A stretch of DNA of 64,000 nt from positions 62,001 to 126,000 of the forward strand of contig NZ_RPOH01000021.1 in assembly GCF_003818135.1 (NCBI RefSeq). Reading direction: 5' to 3'. Under the pieces are notes generated by a model. The model was not told the origin of the DNA, made no database searches, and saw nothing but the letters and a program-made list of their open reading frames with translations. Source of the DNA: Buttiauxella warmboldiae. Its GTDB lineage: Bacteria > Pseudomonadota > Gammaproteobacteria > Enterobacterales > Enterobacteriaceae. This document shows, piece after piece, positions 43,212 through 53,516 of this stretch. The position numbers were made by a program, and so were the translations under genes. Each line of letters opens with the position of its first letter. The first letter of the stretch is position 1.

Positions 43212-43241
43212 CACCTGCGGTATTACCCGTTACCGCAGGTG
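43212..43241. promoter_or_regulatory. 11-bp hairpin overlapping the TIGR03756 ribosome site
   Basis: Arms CACCTGCGGTA (43212-43222) and TACCGCAGGTG (43231-43241) are exact reverse complements. The right arm contains AGGTG, the only ribosome site for the ATG at 43245. On the minus strand a T-run follows after six bases, so it could also terminate antisense transcription. Confidence 0.6.
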
Positions 43242-43244
43242 CTT

Positions 43245-44180
43245 ATGTTTATCCCTCTTCAACGGCTTTTGATTGTGCTGGCGCTGAGCTCGCTGCCGGC
43301 TCGGGCCATTACCACACCTGAAATCGCCACCTCGGCCCTGTCACCTGCATGCGTGAAATATCAGGTAGTCGGCGTCTGCTACTGGCTGTACTGCACTCCG
43401 TTTGGCTGCACGGTCCGCACTTCGGTGAAGGTTCGTCATTTCCGCCCGAATCTGGTGATATCGGCCTACAGCGTCACCGGGAAAAATCCATGGACGGAGA
43501 TGTCGCCGCTCAGTCCACCGCTGCCCGGTATCGCCGAAGCGGGCGGTGACACCCATCCCCGCGCCGTTGGCCAGCACAGCAAAGTAAGATTTAAAAATGC
43601 TGATGCGATTGGTTTCCCTGCCGGTGATGCGCTGGCAAATTTCTTCTCGCAGTTCGGTTACATCTGCGCCCCGTCGTCACAACCTTTTATCCCATACTTT
43701 CTCAGCACTCTGGATTCGCTTGCCTGGCGTAGCGGCGTGCCGGAGATGTTTTATCCACAGGCATTAACACCGGGACTGCGTGAAGTGAGTAAAGATGGAG
43801 ATATGTGGGGCAATATCTATCCGCGAAGTGGGGCGCTCAGCCAGACGCACGATTATAAGGCGGGCGCGGTAATCGCCCAACGCGCCGCCGATCTGGTAAC
43901 CCGCAGCGGGCAATCTCATGTCTATCTGCCGTTGATCGCGTCCCCCCGTGACGGCTACTGGCCGCCGGGTCCGGTGATGGAAGGCGACAGCGGTAATCAC
44001 CAGTGGCAAATGCTGGTTCCCAAAAAATCCGCCTCCTGCAACATCTTTCCGGATGGCTCCGTTACGGACACTTACGCCGACAAGCTGGCGGAAGATGGCG
44101 CATATGTCTGGACGCTGTGGCGGCCCTATAAATGCTGCCCGCGGCGCGGGCAGACCTTGCTTGGCAGCAGCGGAGGTTAA
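43245..44180 (+). CDS. TIGR03756 (PFL_4710) family ICE protein, TraU-like
   Basis: A 311-residue exported protein with a signal peptide (MFIPLQRLLIVLALSSLPARA) and a Cys-rich N-terminal region (LSPACVKYQVVGVCYWLYC then TPFGCTVRTSVKVRHFRPN). TraU-like proteins support the mating-pair apparatus; their disulfides may need the TIGR03759 CPAC protein, which is inference. An in-frame GTG at 43239 falls in a hairpin and is less likely. It resumes the backbone after the 9-kb cargo block. Confidence 0.92.
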   Translation: MFIPLQRLLIVLALSSLPARAITTPEIATSALSPACVKYQVVGVCYWLYCTPFGCTVRTSVKVRHFRPNLVISAYSVTGKNPWTEMSPLSPPLPGIAEAGGDTHPRAVGQHSKVRFKNADAIGFPAGDALANFFSQFGYICAPSSQPFIPYFLSTLDSLAWRSGVPEMFYPQALTPGLREVSKDGDMWGNIYPRSGALSQTHDYKAGAVIAQRAADLVTRSGQSHVYLPLIASPRDGYWPPGPVMEGDSGNHQWQMLVPKKSASCNIFPDGSVTDTYADKLAEDGAYVWTLWRPYKCCPRRGQTLLGSSGG

Positions 44181-44182
44181 TT

Positions 44183-45550
44183 ATGCGCCCGATAGTGTGT
44201 CTTTTATTTGTCGCCTTTCTCGCCCCGGCAGCTGACAAATATCAATACAAGCAGCAGGGGGCGATCAGCGACTGGATGTATTACCGCATCGGTGGCGGCG
44301 CGGCCATCTCCCCACCACTAACCCGGCGCAGCACCTTTCCCCTGACGGTTGGTATTAGCTGGAACAGCGACATGATGTGCGGCAATTTCGATATCAATAC
44401 TACGGTGCGCAACCAACTCAACGGCGTGACGGACGGCTTCCAGCAGCTGATGGGCAACGTTATCGAAAGTGCTACCGGCGCGGTCGCCAGCCTGCCCGCA
44501 ATGGTGATCCAGCGGGCTAACCCTCAACTCTACGATCTGCTGACCAACGGTGTGCTTCAGGGCCGGCTCGACTTCGATAAGTCACTACTGAGCTGCCAGA
44601 AAATGGCAGAGAAAATGACCGATTACGCGCTCGGCCCGGCGTGGACGCAGAGTGCACAGGCAGAGAACTATCAGGGAATTGCCGCCAGCGAAAAAGACGC
44701 CGTTCGCGCCGAACAGCGCGCCGCTAAAGAAGCGGCAGAGAAGGGTAAGCGCTGGGTGGGCGGCCAACGCCGGGGCGGCAAGGGCCAGCCGCCTATCAAA
44801 CTGGTACGTGATACTACGATTGCAGGCTACAACCTTCTCAATAACCGCAGCGCAACCAGTACAAATACCGTTTCCGCCAGCGACTGCCAGGGGGAATTAT
44901 GCCAGGTCTGGAGTAAACCCGACGACGCGGCGAAATGGCTGACGCGGGTGGTGGGCGAGCAGACCATTAACGTCGCGCCGGATAACGATCGGTCCAGCAA
45001 CCCGGACCAGCAAAGCGGCGCACAGTCCGGCGTTGGGCTGACACCGCTGATTCAGGAAGAGCAGGAAAAAATCCAGCCGCTGATTATCGATATGGTGAAC
45101 CGCAGCCAGCCGGTTAATGACGATACGTTAGCGCAGGCCAGCGGTGGAGCATTACGCCTGACGCGCGGGGTGATTGAAGCCTTGCGCGATGAACCGGACT
45201 CGGCGGTACTGATCCAGCGGCTTTCCGGTGAACTGGCGCTCTCTCGCGTGATGGAGCAAGCTTTAATGGCCCGGCGCACGCTGCTGGCGGGGATGCGTGA
45301 ACCCAATATTTCAGGCGAAAAAGAGGCGCAAATCGCGCTGACCCAGACCACCGCCCAGCTAGACCAGGAACTGTTTCAGCTCAAGCTGGAACTGGATATG
45401 CGCCAGGCACTGGCGGATAACGCCGCACTGACCATTCTGGAACGCCAGACGATGCGGGCTAAGACGAAAGGGCAGGCGGTCGGCGTGGAAGATGATACCG
45501 ACAAGCGGGTGAACGATCTGAACAAAGCCCGCGGGGAAGCGTCGCCATGA
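44183..45550 (+). CDS. TIGR03755 (PFL_4711) family ICE protein
   Basis: A 455-residue exported protein, TraN/TraH-like in position. The signal peptide MRPIVCLLFVAFLAPAA precedes the mature start DKYQYKQQGAISDWMYYRIG, a family hallmark. It contains MMCGNFDINTTVRNQLNGVT and a long helical C-terminus (about 330-440). AGGTTA is the ribosome site; the ATG at 44183 is 3 bp after the previous stop. Overlaps the next gene by 4 bp. Confidence 0.92.
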   Translation: MRPIVCLLFVAFLAPAADKYQYKQQGAISDWMYYRIGGGAAISPPLTRRSTFPLTVGISWNSDMMCGNFDINTTVRNQLNGVTDGFQQLMGNVIESATGAVASLPAMVIQRANPQLYDLLTNGVLQGRLDFDKSLLSCQKMAEKMTDYALGPAWTQSAQAENYQGIAASEKDAVRAEQRAAKEAAEKGKRWVGGQRRGGKGQPPIKLVRDTTIAGYNLLNNRSATSTNTVSASDCQGELCQVWSKPDDAAKWLTRVVGEQTINVAPDNDRSSNPDQQSGAQSGVGLTPLIQEEQEKIQPLIIDMVNRSQPVNDDTLAQASGGALRLTRGVIEALRDEPDSAVLIQRLSGELALSRVMEQALMARRTLLAGMREPNISGEKEAQIALTQTTAQLDQELFQLKLELDMRQALADNAALTILERQTMRAKTKGQAVGVEDDTDKRVNDLNKARGEASP

Positions 45551-45804
45551 AGCGGCTGATGCTCTCCGGCATGATGCTGCTGGTCTGCATGGCAGCGACT
45601 CTTTACCTGGCAGCAGGTAACACACCGCAGATTAACCGCAGCGATCTGCTGCCCTGGCGCATAATGTTGTACGCCGTGATCTGCGGAGTGGGCTGGCATT
45701 TGTATGACCGCTTCCCACCGTATCGCCCGGCGCTCTGTCGCATCACGCTGTGGTTTATTGTGCTGATTGCACTCAATGAGAGTGTACCGGAGGTATTCCG
45801 GTGA
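45547..45804 (+). CDS. Small ICE membrane protein
   Basis: An 85-residue protein with three hydrophobic segments (MLSGMMLLVCMAATLYLA, IMLYAVICGVGWHLYD, ITLWFIVLIALN). It overlaps TIGR03755 and TraG by 4 bp each, so it is part of the operon. Small membrane proteins of this size occur at this place in related elements. Function unknown. Confidence 0.8.
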   Translation: MKRLMLSGMMLLVCMAATLYLAAGNTPQINRSDLLPWRIMLYAVICGVGWHLYDRFPPYRPALCRITLWFIVLIALNESVPEVFR

Positions 45805-47282
45805 CGGCCAACAGCTACCTGGAATACTTTCTGACGCTGCTCAGTTGGGTGGTCAATAACGGGCTGTGGAATGCGATCGGCGCCACTGGATTATTCGCCC
45901 TGCCGTTACTGATTAAGCTGTTGGCACTGTGGCTACAGGCCCGAAGTCAGGGGGCGGATGAAGGCAACAAAGCCGCGCTGTCGCTGATATGGACCGAGCA
46001 CCTGATGTACACCTCGCTGCTGGTGATTATGTTCTCCTGTATGCCGATGCTGAACATCAATCTCGATACCATCAAATATGACACCACGCGCTCGAAGCAG
46101 TGCGGAATGTCAGTACCGCAACCCGCCGATACCGGCTATCAGCCGATTATTAACTCCCTGGGCGGCAAAACCGCCGCCGTTCCGGTCTGGTGGTACTTTA
46201 TTCATGTGATCAGCAAAGGCATCACCGCTGCGACGGTCACTGCTCTCCCTTGCCAGCCTGACCTGAGGCAGATCCGCTTTGAGGTGCAGCACACTCGCAT
46301 TAAGGATCCAGCGCTGGCACAGGAACTGCGGGATTTCGTTGAGGAGTGTTATGCCCCCTCCCGCGCCCGGCTAAAATCCCGCGCCGGGGAGCTGGACGAT
46401 GATACCAGTGATGATACCGCCTGGTTGGGATCGTCATACTTTCTCAACACGGCTGGTTACTACGATACCGACCATGCGCTTTCTCCACGCAGCGCCTGGC
46501 CGTACAGCACATCGCGCGATGCCGGGCTGGCCGATACGGGAGCGGGCGGCTACCCCACCTGCAAACAGTGGTGGGCCGACGACACCGTTGGGCTGAAGGC
46601 CCGGCTACTGCAACTCCCGGCCCCGGATATCTGGACAGCATTCAAAAAAATCGGCCAGCCGCAGGTAGTATATGAAGAGGCCGTACTGCGCTCGCTGGTC
46701 AGTGAACGCAATATGCAGGTATCGCAGAACGGGCGTGTTTATCCCGGTTACGGCGGCAATGTCGATGGCACACTCACCAACGCCGCCACCCGTCTGGCAT
46801 CCAGCGCCGGAAATATTCTCGGCAGCATAGCGGCGTTCCCGGCATTCGACAGCGTGCGACAGGCGCTACCGATGGTGCAGGCACTGCTGCAAATGGCGCT
46901 GGTGATCTGTATTCCGCTGATAACGCTCTGCTCGGCGTGGGATGTGAAGGCGGTGATTACGCTGACGTTTGTGCAGTTTGCCCTGTTTTTCCTCACCTTC
47001 TGGTGGGAACTGACACGGTGGCTCGATAGCTGGCTGCTGGATGTTCTCTACAACAGCGATACCCACAGTAGCTGGAATCTGGCCGGGATCCAGAATACGC
47101 AGGATGACGTGATTGTTAATCTGGTAATGGGATCGATGTTTCTGGTGCTGCCTACTTTCTGGCTGGGCGCGATGACGTGGGCTGGAGTGAGGGTTGGTAT
47201 GGCGGTGAATGGGGCGCTGGCGGGTGGAGTTAAGGTGGCGCAGGATAGCGGGGGGAAGGCTGGGGGGATGATTGTGAAGTGA
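45801..47282 (+). CDS. traG: TraG N-terminal-domain conjugal transfer protein
   Basis: A 493-residue polytopic membrane protein beginning with GTG (MTANSYLEYFLTLLSWVVNN). It matches the TraG-N family that acts in mating-pair stabilisation. Hydrophobic segments lie near residues 10-45, 70-90, 350-390, 400-420 and 440-470. A Cys-containing periplasmic region includes SKQCGMSVPQPADTGYQPI. This is the last gene of the channel cluster; DNA composition drops sharply after it. Confidence 0.88.
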   Translation: MTANSYLEYFLTLLSWVVNNGLWNAIGATGLFALPLLIKLLALWLQARSQGADEGNKAALSLIWTEHLMYTSLLVIMFSCMPMLNINLDTIKYDTTRSKQCGMSVPQPADTGYQPIINSLGGKTAAVPVWWYFIHVISKGITAATVTALPCQPDLRQIRFEVQHTRIKDPALAQELRDFVEECYAPSRARLKSRAGELDDDTSDDTAWLGSSYFLNTAGYYDTDHALSPRSAWPYSTSRDAGLADTGAGGYPTCKQWWADDTVGLKARLLQLPAPDIWTAFKKIGQPQVVYEEAVLRSLVSERNMQVSQNGRVYPGYGGNVDGTLTNAATRLASSAGNILGSIAAFPAFDSVRQALPMVQALLQMALVICIPLITLCSAWDVKAVITLTFVQFALFFLTFWWELTRWLDSWLLDVLYNSDTHSSWNLAGIQNTQDDVIVNLVMGSMFLVLPTFWLGAMTWAGVRVGMAVNGALAGGVKVAQDSGGKAGGMIVK

Positions 47283-47652
47283 TTAATCAACTTCACTTTC
47301 CTACACACATATAAAATGTAATGAAATGTCGCTTTTATTGAAAAAATGCATTCCCAATTTTTATGTATAACCCCACCAAACACTCGTGACATCTGATTTC
47401 CTAATGATTTTTTGCGCTATCTTTAACCATTTCTGTTTAATTTAAGATCAAAGCATTAACTAAGATTATGATCTATATGGATTAACATCGTTGAACATTG
47501 GTTGAATGTTGTTCATAATCCCTTCAAAAGGTCTGGGGATGGCCATGACCTCAGGGCGGTAGCGTGACCAAAGTTTATATCCATACCAACCAATTTTATT
47601 TAAAATATCAACTTATTCTAGTTATTCTATTTAGTTCAAAGAAGGTATCAAC
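47283..47652. other. Spacer between TraG and the methyltransferase gene
   Basis: About 370 bp of AT-rich DNA without a gene. It marks the left boundary of the restriction-type cargo block. AAGAAGG at 47640-47646 is the ribosome site of the methyltransferase. Confidence 0.5.
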
Positions 47653-48699
47653 TTGATAGTTATAGATTTTTTTTGTGGCTGTGGCGGAGCTAGTGAAGGG
47701 CTACGTCAGGCTGGCTTTGATATCGAGCTTGGATTAGATATTGACCCACAAGCATCAGAAACGTTTAAAGCTAACTTCCCTGATGCAAAATTCATCCAAG
47801 ATGATATTAGAAAAATAGAGCCTAAAGATATCTCTGAAATCATTGATATTCAAGCTAAACGGCCTTTGTTGCTGAGTGCATGTGCGCCATGTCAACCATT
47901 TTCGCAACAGAATAAAAATAAAACCAGTGATGACTCAAGAAGAAATCTACTAAATGAAACTCATCGTTTTATTAAAGAACTCCTTCCTGAATATATTATG
48001 CTTGAGAATGTTCCTGGAATGCAAAAAATTGATGAAGAAAAAGAAGGTCCATTCCAGGAGTTTATTAAACTACTTAAAGAATTAGAGTATAACTATATAT
48101 CTTTTATAGCCAATTCTGAGAATTATGGGATCCCCCAGAGAAGAAAAAGGCTCGTACTCTTAGCCAGCCGAGTAGGTGAAGTTACTCCACCTGAAATAAC
48201 TCATGGTAAAAATAAAATTCCATTCAAAACTGTACGGGATTATATCCAAGACTTCAAAAAATTATGTTCAGGAGAAACTGATCCCAAAGATCCTTTACAT
48301 AGAGCAGGAACACTAACCCCTCTTAACCTAAAAAGAATTATGCACACTCCAGAGGGGGGGGATAGAAGAAACTGGCCAGAAGAGTTAGTAAATAAATGCC
48401 ATAAAAATTATGATGGCCATACAGACACTTATGGAAGAATGAGTTGGGATAGGCCTGCGCCTACACTTACGACGAAATGTAATAGTTACTCCAATGGTCG
48501 TTTTGGGCATCCGGATCCCAATCAACATAGAGCAATCAGCATAAGAGAAGCATCAAGATTACAAACATTTCCTTTAAGTTATGTTTTTAAAGGTTCGCTG
48601 AACTCAATGGCAAAACAAATCGGCAACGCTGTACCTTGCGAGCTTGCTAGACTATTTGGGCTACATCTCATAGAAAATTGTACTAATAAGGATTCATAG
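47653..48699 (+). CDS. DNA (cytosine-5) methyltransferase
   Basis: A 348-residue C5 methyltransferase starting at TTG. Motif I (FFCGCGGASEGL) is at residues 6-17, the catalytic PCQPFS near 78-83, ENVPGM near 117, QRRKRL near 160 and the final motif IGNAVP near 322. It should protect host DNA at the sites cut by a partner nuclease; the target sequence cannot be read from the protein. It is 4 bp from the next gene, which encodes a very large ATPase, and the two share the same low-GC composition. Intact. Confidence 0.95.
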   Translation: MIVIDFFCGCGGASEGLRQAGFDIELGLDIDPQASETFKANFPDAKFIQDDIRKIEPKDISEIIDIQAKRPLLLSACAPCQPFSQQNKNKTSDDSRRNLLNETHRFIKELLPEYIMLENVPGMQKIDEEKEGPFQEFIKLLKELEYNYISFIANSENYGIPQRRKRLVLLASRVGEVTPPEITHGKNKIPFKTVRDYIQDFKKLCSGETDPKDPLHRAGTLTPLNLKRIMHTPEGGDRRNWPEELVNKCHKNYDGHTDTYGRMSWDRPAPTLTTKCNSYSNGRFGHPDPNQHRAISIREASRLQTFPLSYVFKGSLNSMAKQIGNAVPCELARLFGLHLIENCTNKDS

Positions 48700-48703
48700 A
48701 TAT

Positions 48704-51663
48704 ATGGCTAAAATAAAAACAAAAGCCCGAGCTTTGGACATGCTTGGCAGACAACAAATTGCTGGTATACCTACTGCCTTAAGTGAGTTATTTAAAAATG
48801 CTCACGATGCTTATGCTGATAATGTTGAAGTTGATTTTTTCAGGAAAGAAAATCTTCTTATCCTGAGAGATGATGGTTTAGGCATGACAGCTGATGAATT
48901 TGAAGAGAGATGGTTAACAATTGGTACCTCTAGCAAATTAATTGACGAAGATGCCATCGATAAACCTGTGATAGACAGAAATAAAACTTTCCGCCCTATC
49001 ATGGGAGAGAAAGGTATAGGTCGTTTATCTATTGCAGCAATTGGGCCACAGGTGCTAGTTCTTACTAGAGCCAAAAGGAACGATGATCTAAAACCTCTAG
49101 TTGCTGCATTTGTTAACTGGAGTCTATTTACAATTCCTTCACTTGATCTTGATGACATAGATATACCAATCAGAACTATTAATAATGGTGAGTTTCTAAG
49201 TAAATCAATTCTTGATGAAATGCTTACACAAGCAAGAAAAAACGTAGATTCATTATCACACAAAATATCAAAAACAAAAATATCTCAAATAAACACACAA
49301 TTATCACTTTTCGACTTTGACCCTATTATATGGGAAAGAAAATTGGGCGGTTTAAAGCTCTCTGAAAACGGGCATGGAACTCACTTCATTATCAAACCCA
49401 CTGATGAGATATTAATTGATGATATCTCACCAAACGAAAGTAGTAGAATGACAGAACAGTCTTCTCGATTAGAAAAAGCTTTACTAGGTTTCACTAACAC
49501 AATGTATAGTGATTCAAACCCTCCAATTATAGCTCGCTTTAGAGATTATTTAGAGGATGGTGAATGTATTGATAGAATTAGTGAATCCATTTTTTCACAC
49601 CACAAGAATTCAATATTGCAGATCATCATATTGAGGGATATTTTAACGAATTTGGTCAATTCAGTGGCAGTGTCTCTGTTTATGGAGAAAAACCGATCCA
49701 GCATGTTATCACATGGAAAAGCAATAACCAACTTACTCAATGTGGACCATTTAAAATAAAATTAGCATATATTCATGGCCGATTACGTGACTCACGCTTA
49801 CCCGCTGAATTATGGACTCCATTGAAAGAGAAAACTGATCGATATGGTGGTCTATATATTTATAGAGATGGGCTAAGAATTTTACCATATGGAGACTCAA
49901 ATACAGATTTTCTAAAAATAGAACAGCGAAGATCAATGTCAGCCTCAGAATACTTTTTCTCATATCGACGCCTGTTTGGAGCAATAGAATTAACAAAAGA
50001 AAACAATGCTTCGTTAGTCGAAAAGGCTGGGCGAGAAGGATTCATTGAAAATAAGCCATATAAGCAGTTTAAAGAAATGCTTGAAAATTTCTTTATCGAA
50101 ATAGCAAGAGACTTCTTTAGAGATGATGGAGACATGTCTGAATTATTTGTTGAGACAAAGCAGCGTAGAAATGAAGAACATGATCTGTTGTCTAAAAGAT
50201 CCAAACAAACTAAAGCTAAAAAAGACAGATTAAAGAAAGATCTGTATGATTTTTTTGATAAGTTGGATAACGATCACTGGAATATTGAAATAAATAAACT
50301 AATAAATAAAAATGAAGAATATTTTTCCAGTACAGAAATAACAGATGCAAACATAGATTATGTATATAATAAAATTAAAGAACAAAATGATACTGTCATA
50401 AAGAATCTACGTACTTCTTTAGATATAAGGAAACCGTCTGGAGTTGGATTAACAAAAGAGTTATCTAACTTATGGGATAGATATCAAATAGAAAGACAAA
50501 AAATATTGTCATTATTAAATGAACTAAAAGATAACGTTGATAGAAAGCTTATAGAATTAGATAATAAAAATAATGATTTTCTCAACTTACGTAAGAGACT
50601 TGAGGATTCTTTGAATCTACAACAAAGTTACTACGACAAAGAACTAGCTAAACTATATAATGATGCAAAAAATGCTTTGAAAGACGTTCAATCTAAAACA
50701 AATAAGCTAATCTCTGATAATAAGAAAAAACATAAAAGTGGGCTAAAAAATATTTCTTATGAGTTCCAATCAACTAATCTCAATGGCAAAGATACTGCGT
50801 ATATATTGGATGTCAAAAGAAATCTAGAAAGTAAAATTGAGAATACTTCTAATGAGGTCATTAATGAAATAAAAAAACTAACTGACCAAATTGCTATAAT
50901 TAGCGATAGTACTACTCCAGAAAATTTATCATCAGCTCAAGTAACCGAAGCAATCGAAACTGAACTTGAACATTTACGAGACCAACAAGCAAATAACGCT
51001 GAGTTAATACTACTTGGCATGGCTCTTTCCGTAGTACATCATGAATTTAATGGTAATATAAGAGCAATTAGAAGCGCGCTTAGAGAATTGAAAGCATGGG
51101 CAGATAGAAGCCCTAAGCTTGATATTATCTATCAGAAAATCAGAACTAGTTTTGATCATCTGGATGGTTATTTAAAAACCTTTACACCATTAACAAGGCG
51201 CTTAAGTCGATCTAAAACGAATATAACTGGAACTGCTATTTTAGAGTTTATCAGAGATGTATTCGATGATCGTTTTGAGAAAGAAGGAATTGAGCTTTTC
51301 ACTACCTCTAAATTTGTTAGTCAAGAAATTGTAACTTACACATCAACTATTTATCCTGTCTTTATAAATCTAATTGATAATGCAATATACTGGCTTGGAA
51401 AAACAACTGGAGAAAAAAGACTTATACTTGATGCTACTAACACAGGCTTTATTATTGGTGATACTGGCCCTGGGGTTTCAACCAGAGATCGAGATATAAT
51501 ATTTGATATGGGATTTACAAGAAAAACAGGAGGTCGTGGAATGGGATTGTTCATTTCGAAAGAATGTTTATCCCGAGATGGGTTTAGTATAATATTGGAT
51601 GATTATACACCGGATCAAGGTGCCTTCTTTATTATTGAACCATCAGAAGAAACAAGTGAATAA
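48704..51663 (+). pseudogene. Large GHKL ATPase/histidine-kinase protein, frameshifted at a T run
   Basis: The first frame (48704-49759) carries an Hsp90/MutL/MORC-type ATPase: N-box ELFKNAHDAYA, DDGLGMT and GEKGIGRLS (residues 28-110). It leaves the proper frame at six T (49590-49595). The other frame continues without a stop as IFFTPQEFNIADHHIEGYF, FGQFSGSVSVYGEKP and CGPFKIKLAYIHG into the 49822-51663 frame. Adding one T restores a protein of about 986 residues. The second half has a coiled coil and a histidine-kinase core: H-box VVHHEFNG (near 779), N-box NLIDNAIYW, GDTGPGVS and GGRGMGLFISKE. Two ATPase modules in one chain is unusual. The shift may be mutation, slippage-based switching or a sequencing error. 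Confidence 0.85.
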
Positions 51664-51676
51664 CGGGTATAAATAA

Positions 51677-53344
51677 ATGACAAGCTCTACTGATTTTCAT
51701 AAACTTTCTGAAGACTGCGTTCGCCGTTTTTTACATTCTGTAGTTGCTGTAGATGACAATATGTCTTTTGGAGCAGGTAGCGATACTTTCCCTACAGATG
51801 AAGATATTGATGCTTTAATTGATCCCGACGATGAACCTATACAGACAATAACACCATTAGCATTCCAAGGGGTAGAATCAACTAAATCAAAAGCAAAGAT
51901 AAAAAACCATCCTTTTGATTACCAGGCTCTAGCAGAAGCTTTCGCCAAAGATGGTATTGCTTGTTGTGGATTATTAGCTAAGAGCTTTAATGTTGAAGAA
52001 AGAGATATAATTACAGCATCATCCCGCAAAGCAGATATAACAATACTTGACTGGGATATGCAAAGCGATAGTGGGCAATTTGCTATTGAAATAATAAAGT
52101 CGATTATCGTGTCAGATATAAACTCTGGTGGACGATTACGTCTTCTTTCAATTTATACCGGTGAACATGTTACTGCGGTTATAACTAAGCTGAACAATGA
52201 GTTAAAGAAAACATATTGTAGCGTAATAAAAAATGATGATAGTATTTTTATTGAAGATAACTATGCACTCGAACAATGGTGTATAGTTGTTATTAGTAAA
52301 GACGTTTTTGAAAAAGACCTTCCAGATGTGTTAATAAGAAAATTCACTAATCTTACAGCTGGATTGTTATCCAACGCCGCACTTTCGTGCATTTCTGAAA
52401 TAAGAGAAAAAACCCATGGGATATTAACAAAGTATAATAATAAATTAGACACTGCATACGTCTCCCATATTTTAAATTTAATGAACTCCAGAGAATCAAG
52501 GCCATATGCTTATGAGAACGCTCATGATTATGCGGTAGATTTAATTTCTGAAGAAATAAGATCAACATTACAAATAAGTGAAAATCTGAAGAAATCTTTA
52601 AGCAAAGATTCCTTATCCCACTGGCCTATTTTTCACTATACAAAAAATGGTCGCAAGAATTTTCTATTAACCGGAAAAAAACAAAAAGGCTTATCGGTAG
52701 AACATCTAAGTAATATACTCTCTGCTGATTCTTTAGAAGAAATTCAACATGCTATTGAACGCGCGCCTTTAGGTAAAAAGGAATACTTAAGCCAAGATGG
52801 GGAAGAAGATAAAAAATTAATGCAATTATGTTCCCTCGAAATTACTCGTAGGAATTTAAGATATCATTCTAATATAGATAATGTTTCCTTAAAACAAGGA
52901 ACTTTACTTTTAGATAATGATAATATGGTGTATTTATGTATTCAACCATTATGTGATAGTGTTAGGTTACATGAAAAAGCTAATTTTTTATTTATTAAAG
53001 GTACTATCGACGAAGATAACTATAATTTACTAATTGAGAATGCCAATGGCGGTTTCTTCAAGATAAAAATGCCAGCAAAAGCCTCTAATATAGTTTCATT
53101 TACTTTCCTTGTTGAACATGGGAAAGGAGTAATAATCGGAAGAAAAAATGATCCTGAACACCTTGGACAAATATCATTTTATTCATTACCAATTACAGAT
53201 ACATCACCCTCTAAAGTATTAAAATGGATTGGGGAAATAAAAACGACCCATGCACAAAAAATAACAACAGATATCGTTGGAAACCTTTCAAGAATTGGTC
53301 TGGATCAACATGAATGGCTACGAGTGAAATCAAAAGACATATAA
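51677..53344 (+). CDS. Receiver-like protein paired with the GHKL ATPase
   Basis: A 555-residue protein. The N-terminal part has response-regulator features: an acidic pocket (VVAVDDN, near residues 22-28), a candidate phospho-Asp (ITILDWDMQ, near 120-128) and RLLSIYTGE (near 155-163) at the place of the conserved Ser/Thr. An insertion of about 75 residues separates the first two motifs. The C-terminal 350 residues are helical, then β-rich, with no domain I know. It is 13 bp after the ATPase gene, so the pair looks like a kinase with its receiver. Its output is unknown. Confidence 0.8.
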   Translation: MTSSTDFHKLSEDCVRRFLHSVVAVDDNMSFGAGSDTFPTDEDIDALIDPDDEPIQTITPLAFQGVESTKSKAKIKNHPFDYQALAEAFAKDGIACCGLLAKSFNVEERDIITASSRKADITILDWDMQSDSGQFAIEIIKSIIVSDINSGGRLRLLSIYTGEHVTAVITKLNNELKKTYCSVIKNDDSIFIEDNYALEQWCIVVISKDVFEKDLPDVLIRKFTNLTAGLLSNAALSCISEIREKTHGILTKYNNKLDTAYVSHILNLMNSRESRPYAYENAHDYAVDLISEEIRSTLQISENLKKSLSKDSLSHWPIFHYTKNGRKNFLLTGKKQKGLSVEHLSNILSADSLEEIQHAIERAPLGKKEYLSQDGEEDKKLMQLCSLEITRRNLRYHSNIDNVSLKQGTLLLDNDNMVYLCIQPLCDSVRLHEKANFLFIKGTIDEDNYNLLIENANGGFFKIKMPAKASNIVSFTFLVEHGKGVIIGRKNDPEHLGQISFYSLPITDTSPSKVLKWIGEIKTTHAQKITTDIVGNLSRIGLDQHEWLRVKSKDI

Positions 53345-53516
53345 ATTAAACTCATGCCGTTAATTTAGTTGAAATTGACGGCATTTCTTTGATTGTCAAA
53401 TAAGTTATATGTAATATAATATTTCTAATAAAACATGGAATGTATTTTTATTAATATTGTGATTGCTTAATTTTAACGGATTAGGTTTGCAACTCCATGA
53501 GTATTAACTCCCAATA
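53345..53516. other. Spacer between the receiver-like gene and IS256
   Basis: AT-rich, no gene. A short inverted repeat (GCCGTTAATTTAGTTGAAATTGACGGC, 53355-53381, in two arms TGCCGT/ACGGCA) just after the stop may act as a terminator. The last 8 bp (TCCCAATA) are the IS target duplication. Confidence 0.5.

Noticed and set aside
48336..48362. G-run GGGGGGGG at 48354-48361 in the methyltransferase gene as a slippage site
   Set aside because: The frame continues correctly through all later C5-methyltransferase motifs, so no shift is present in this copy.
48704..49759. A separate 351-residue ATPase gene
   Set aside because: The sequence after 49590 makes a plausible protein only in another frame, which joins directly to the downstream frame; this is one broken gene.
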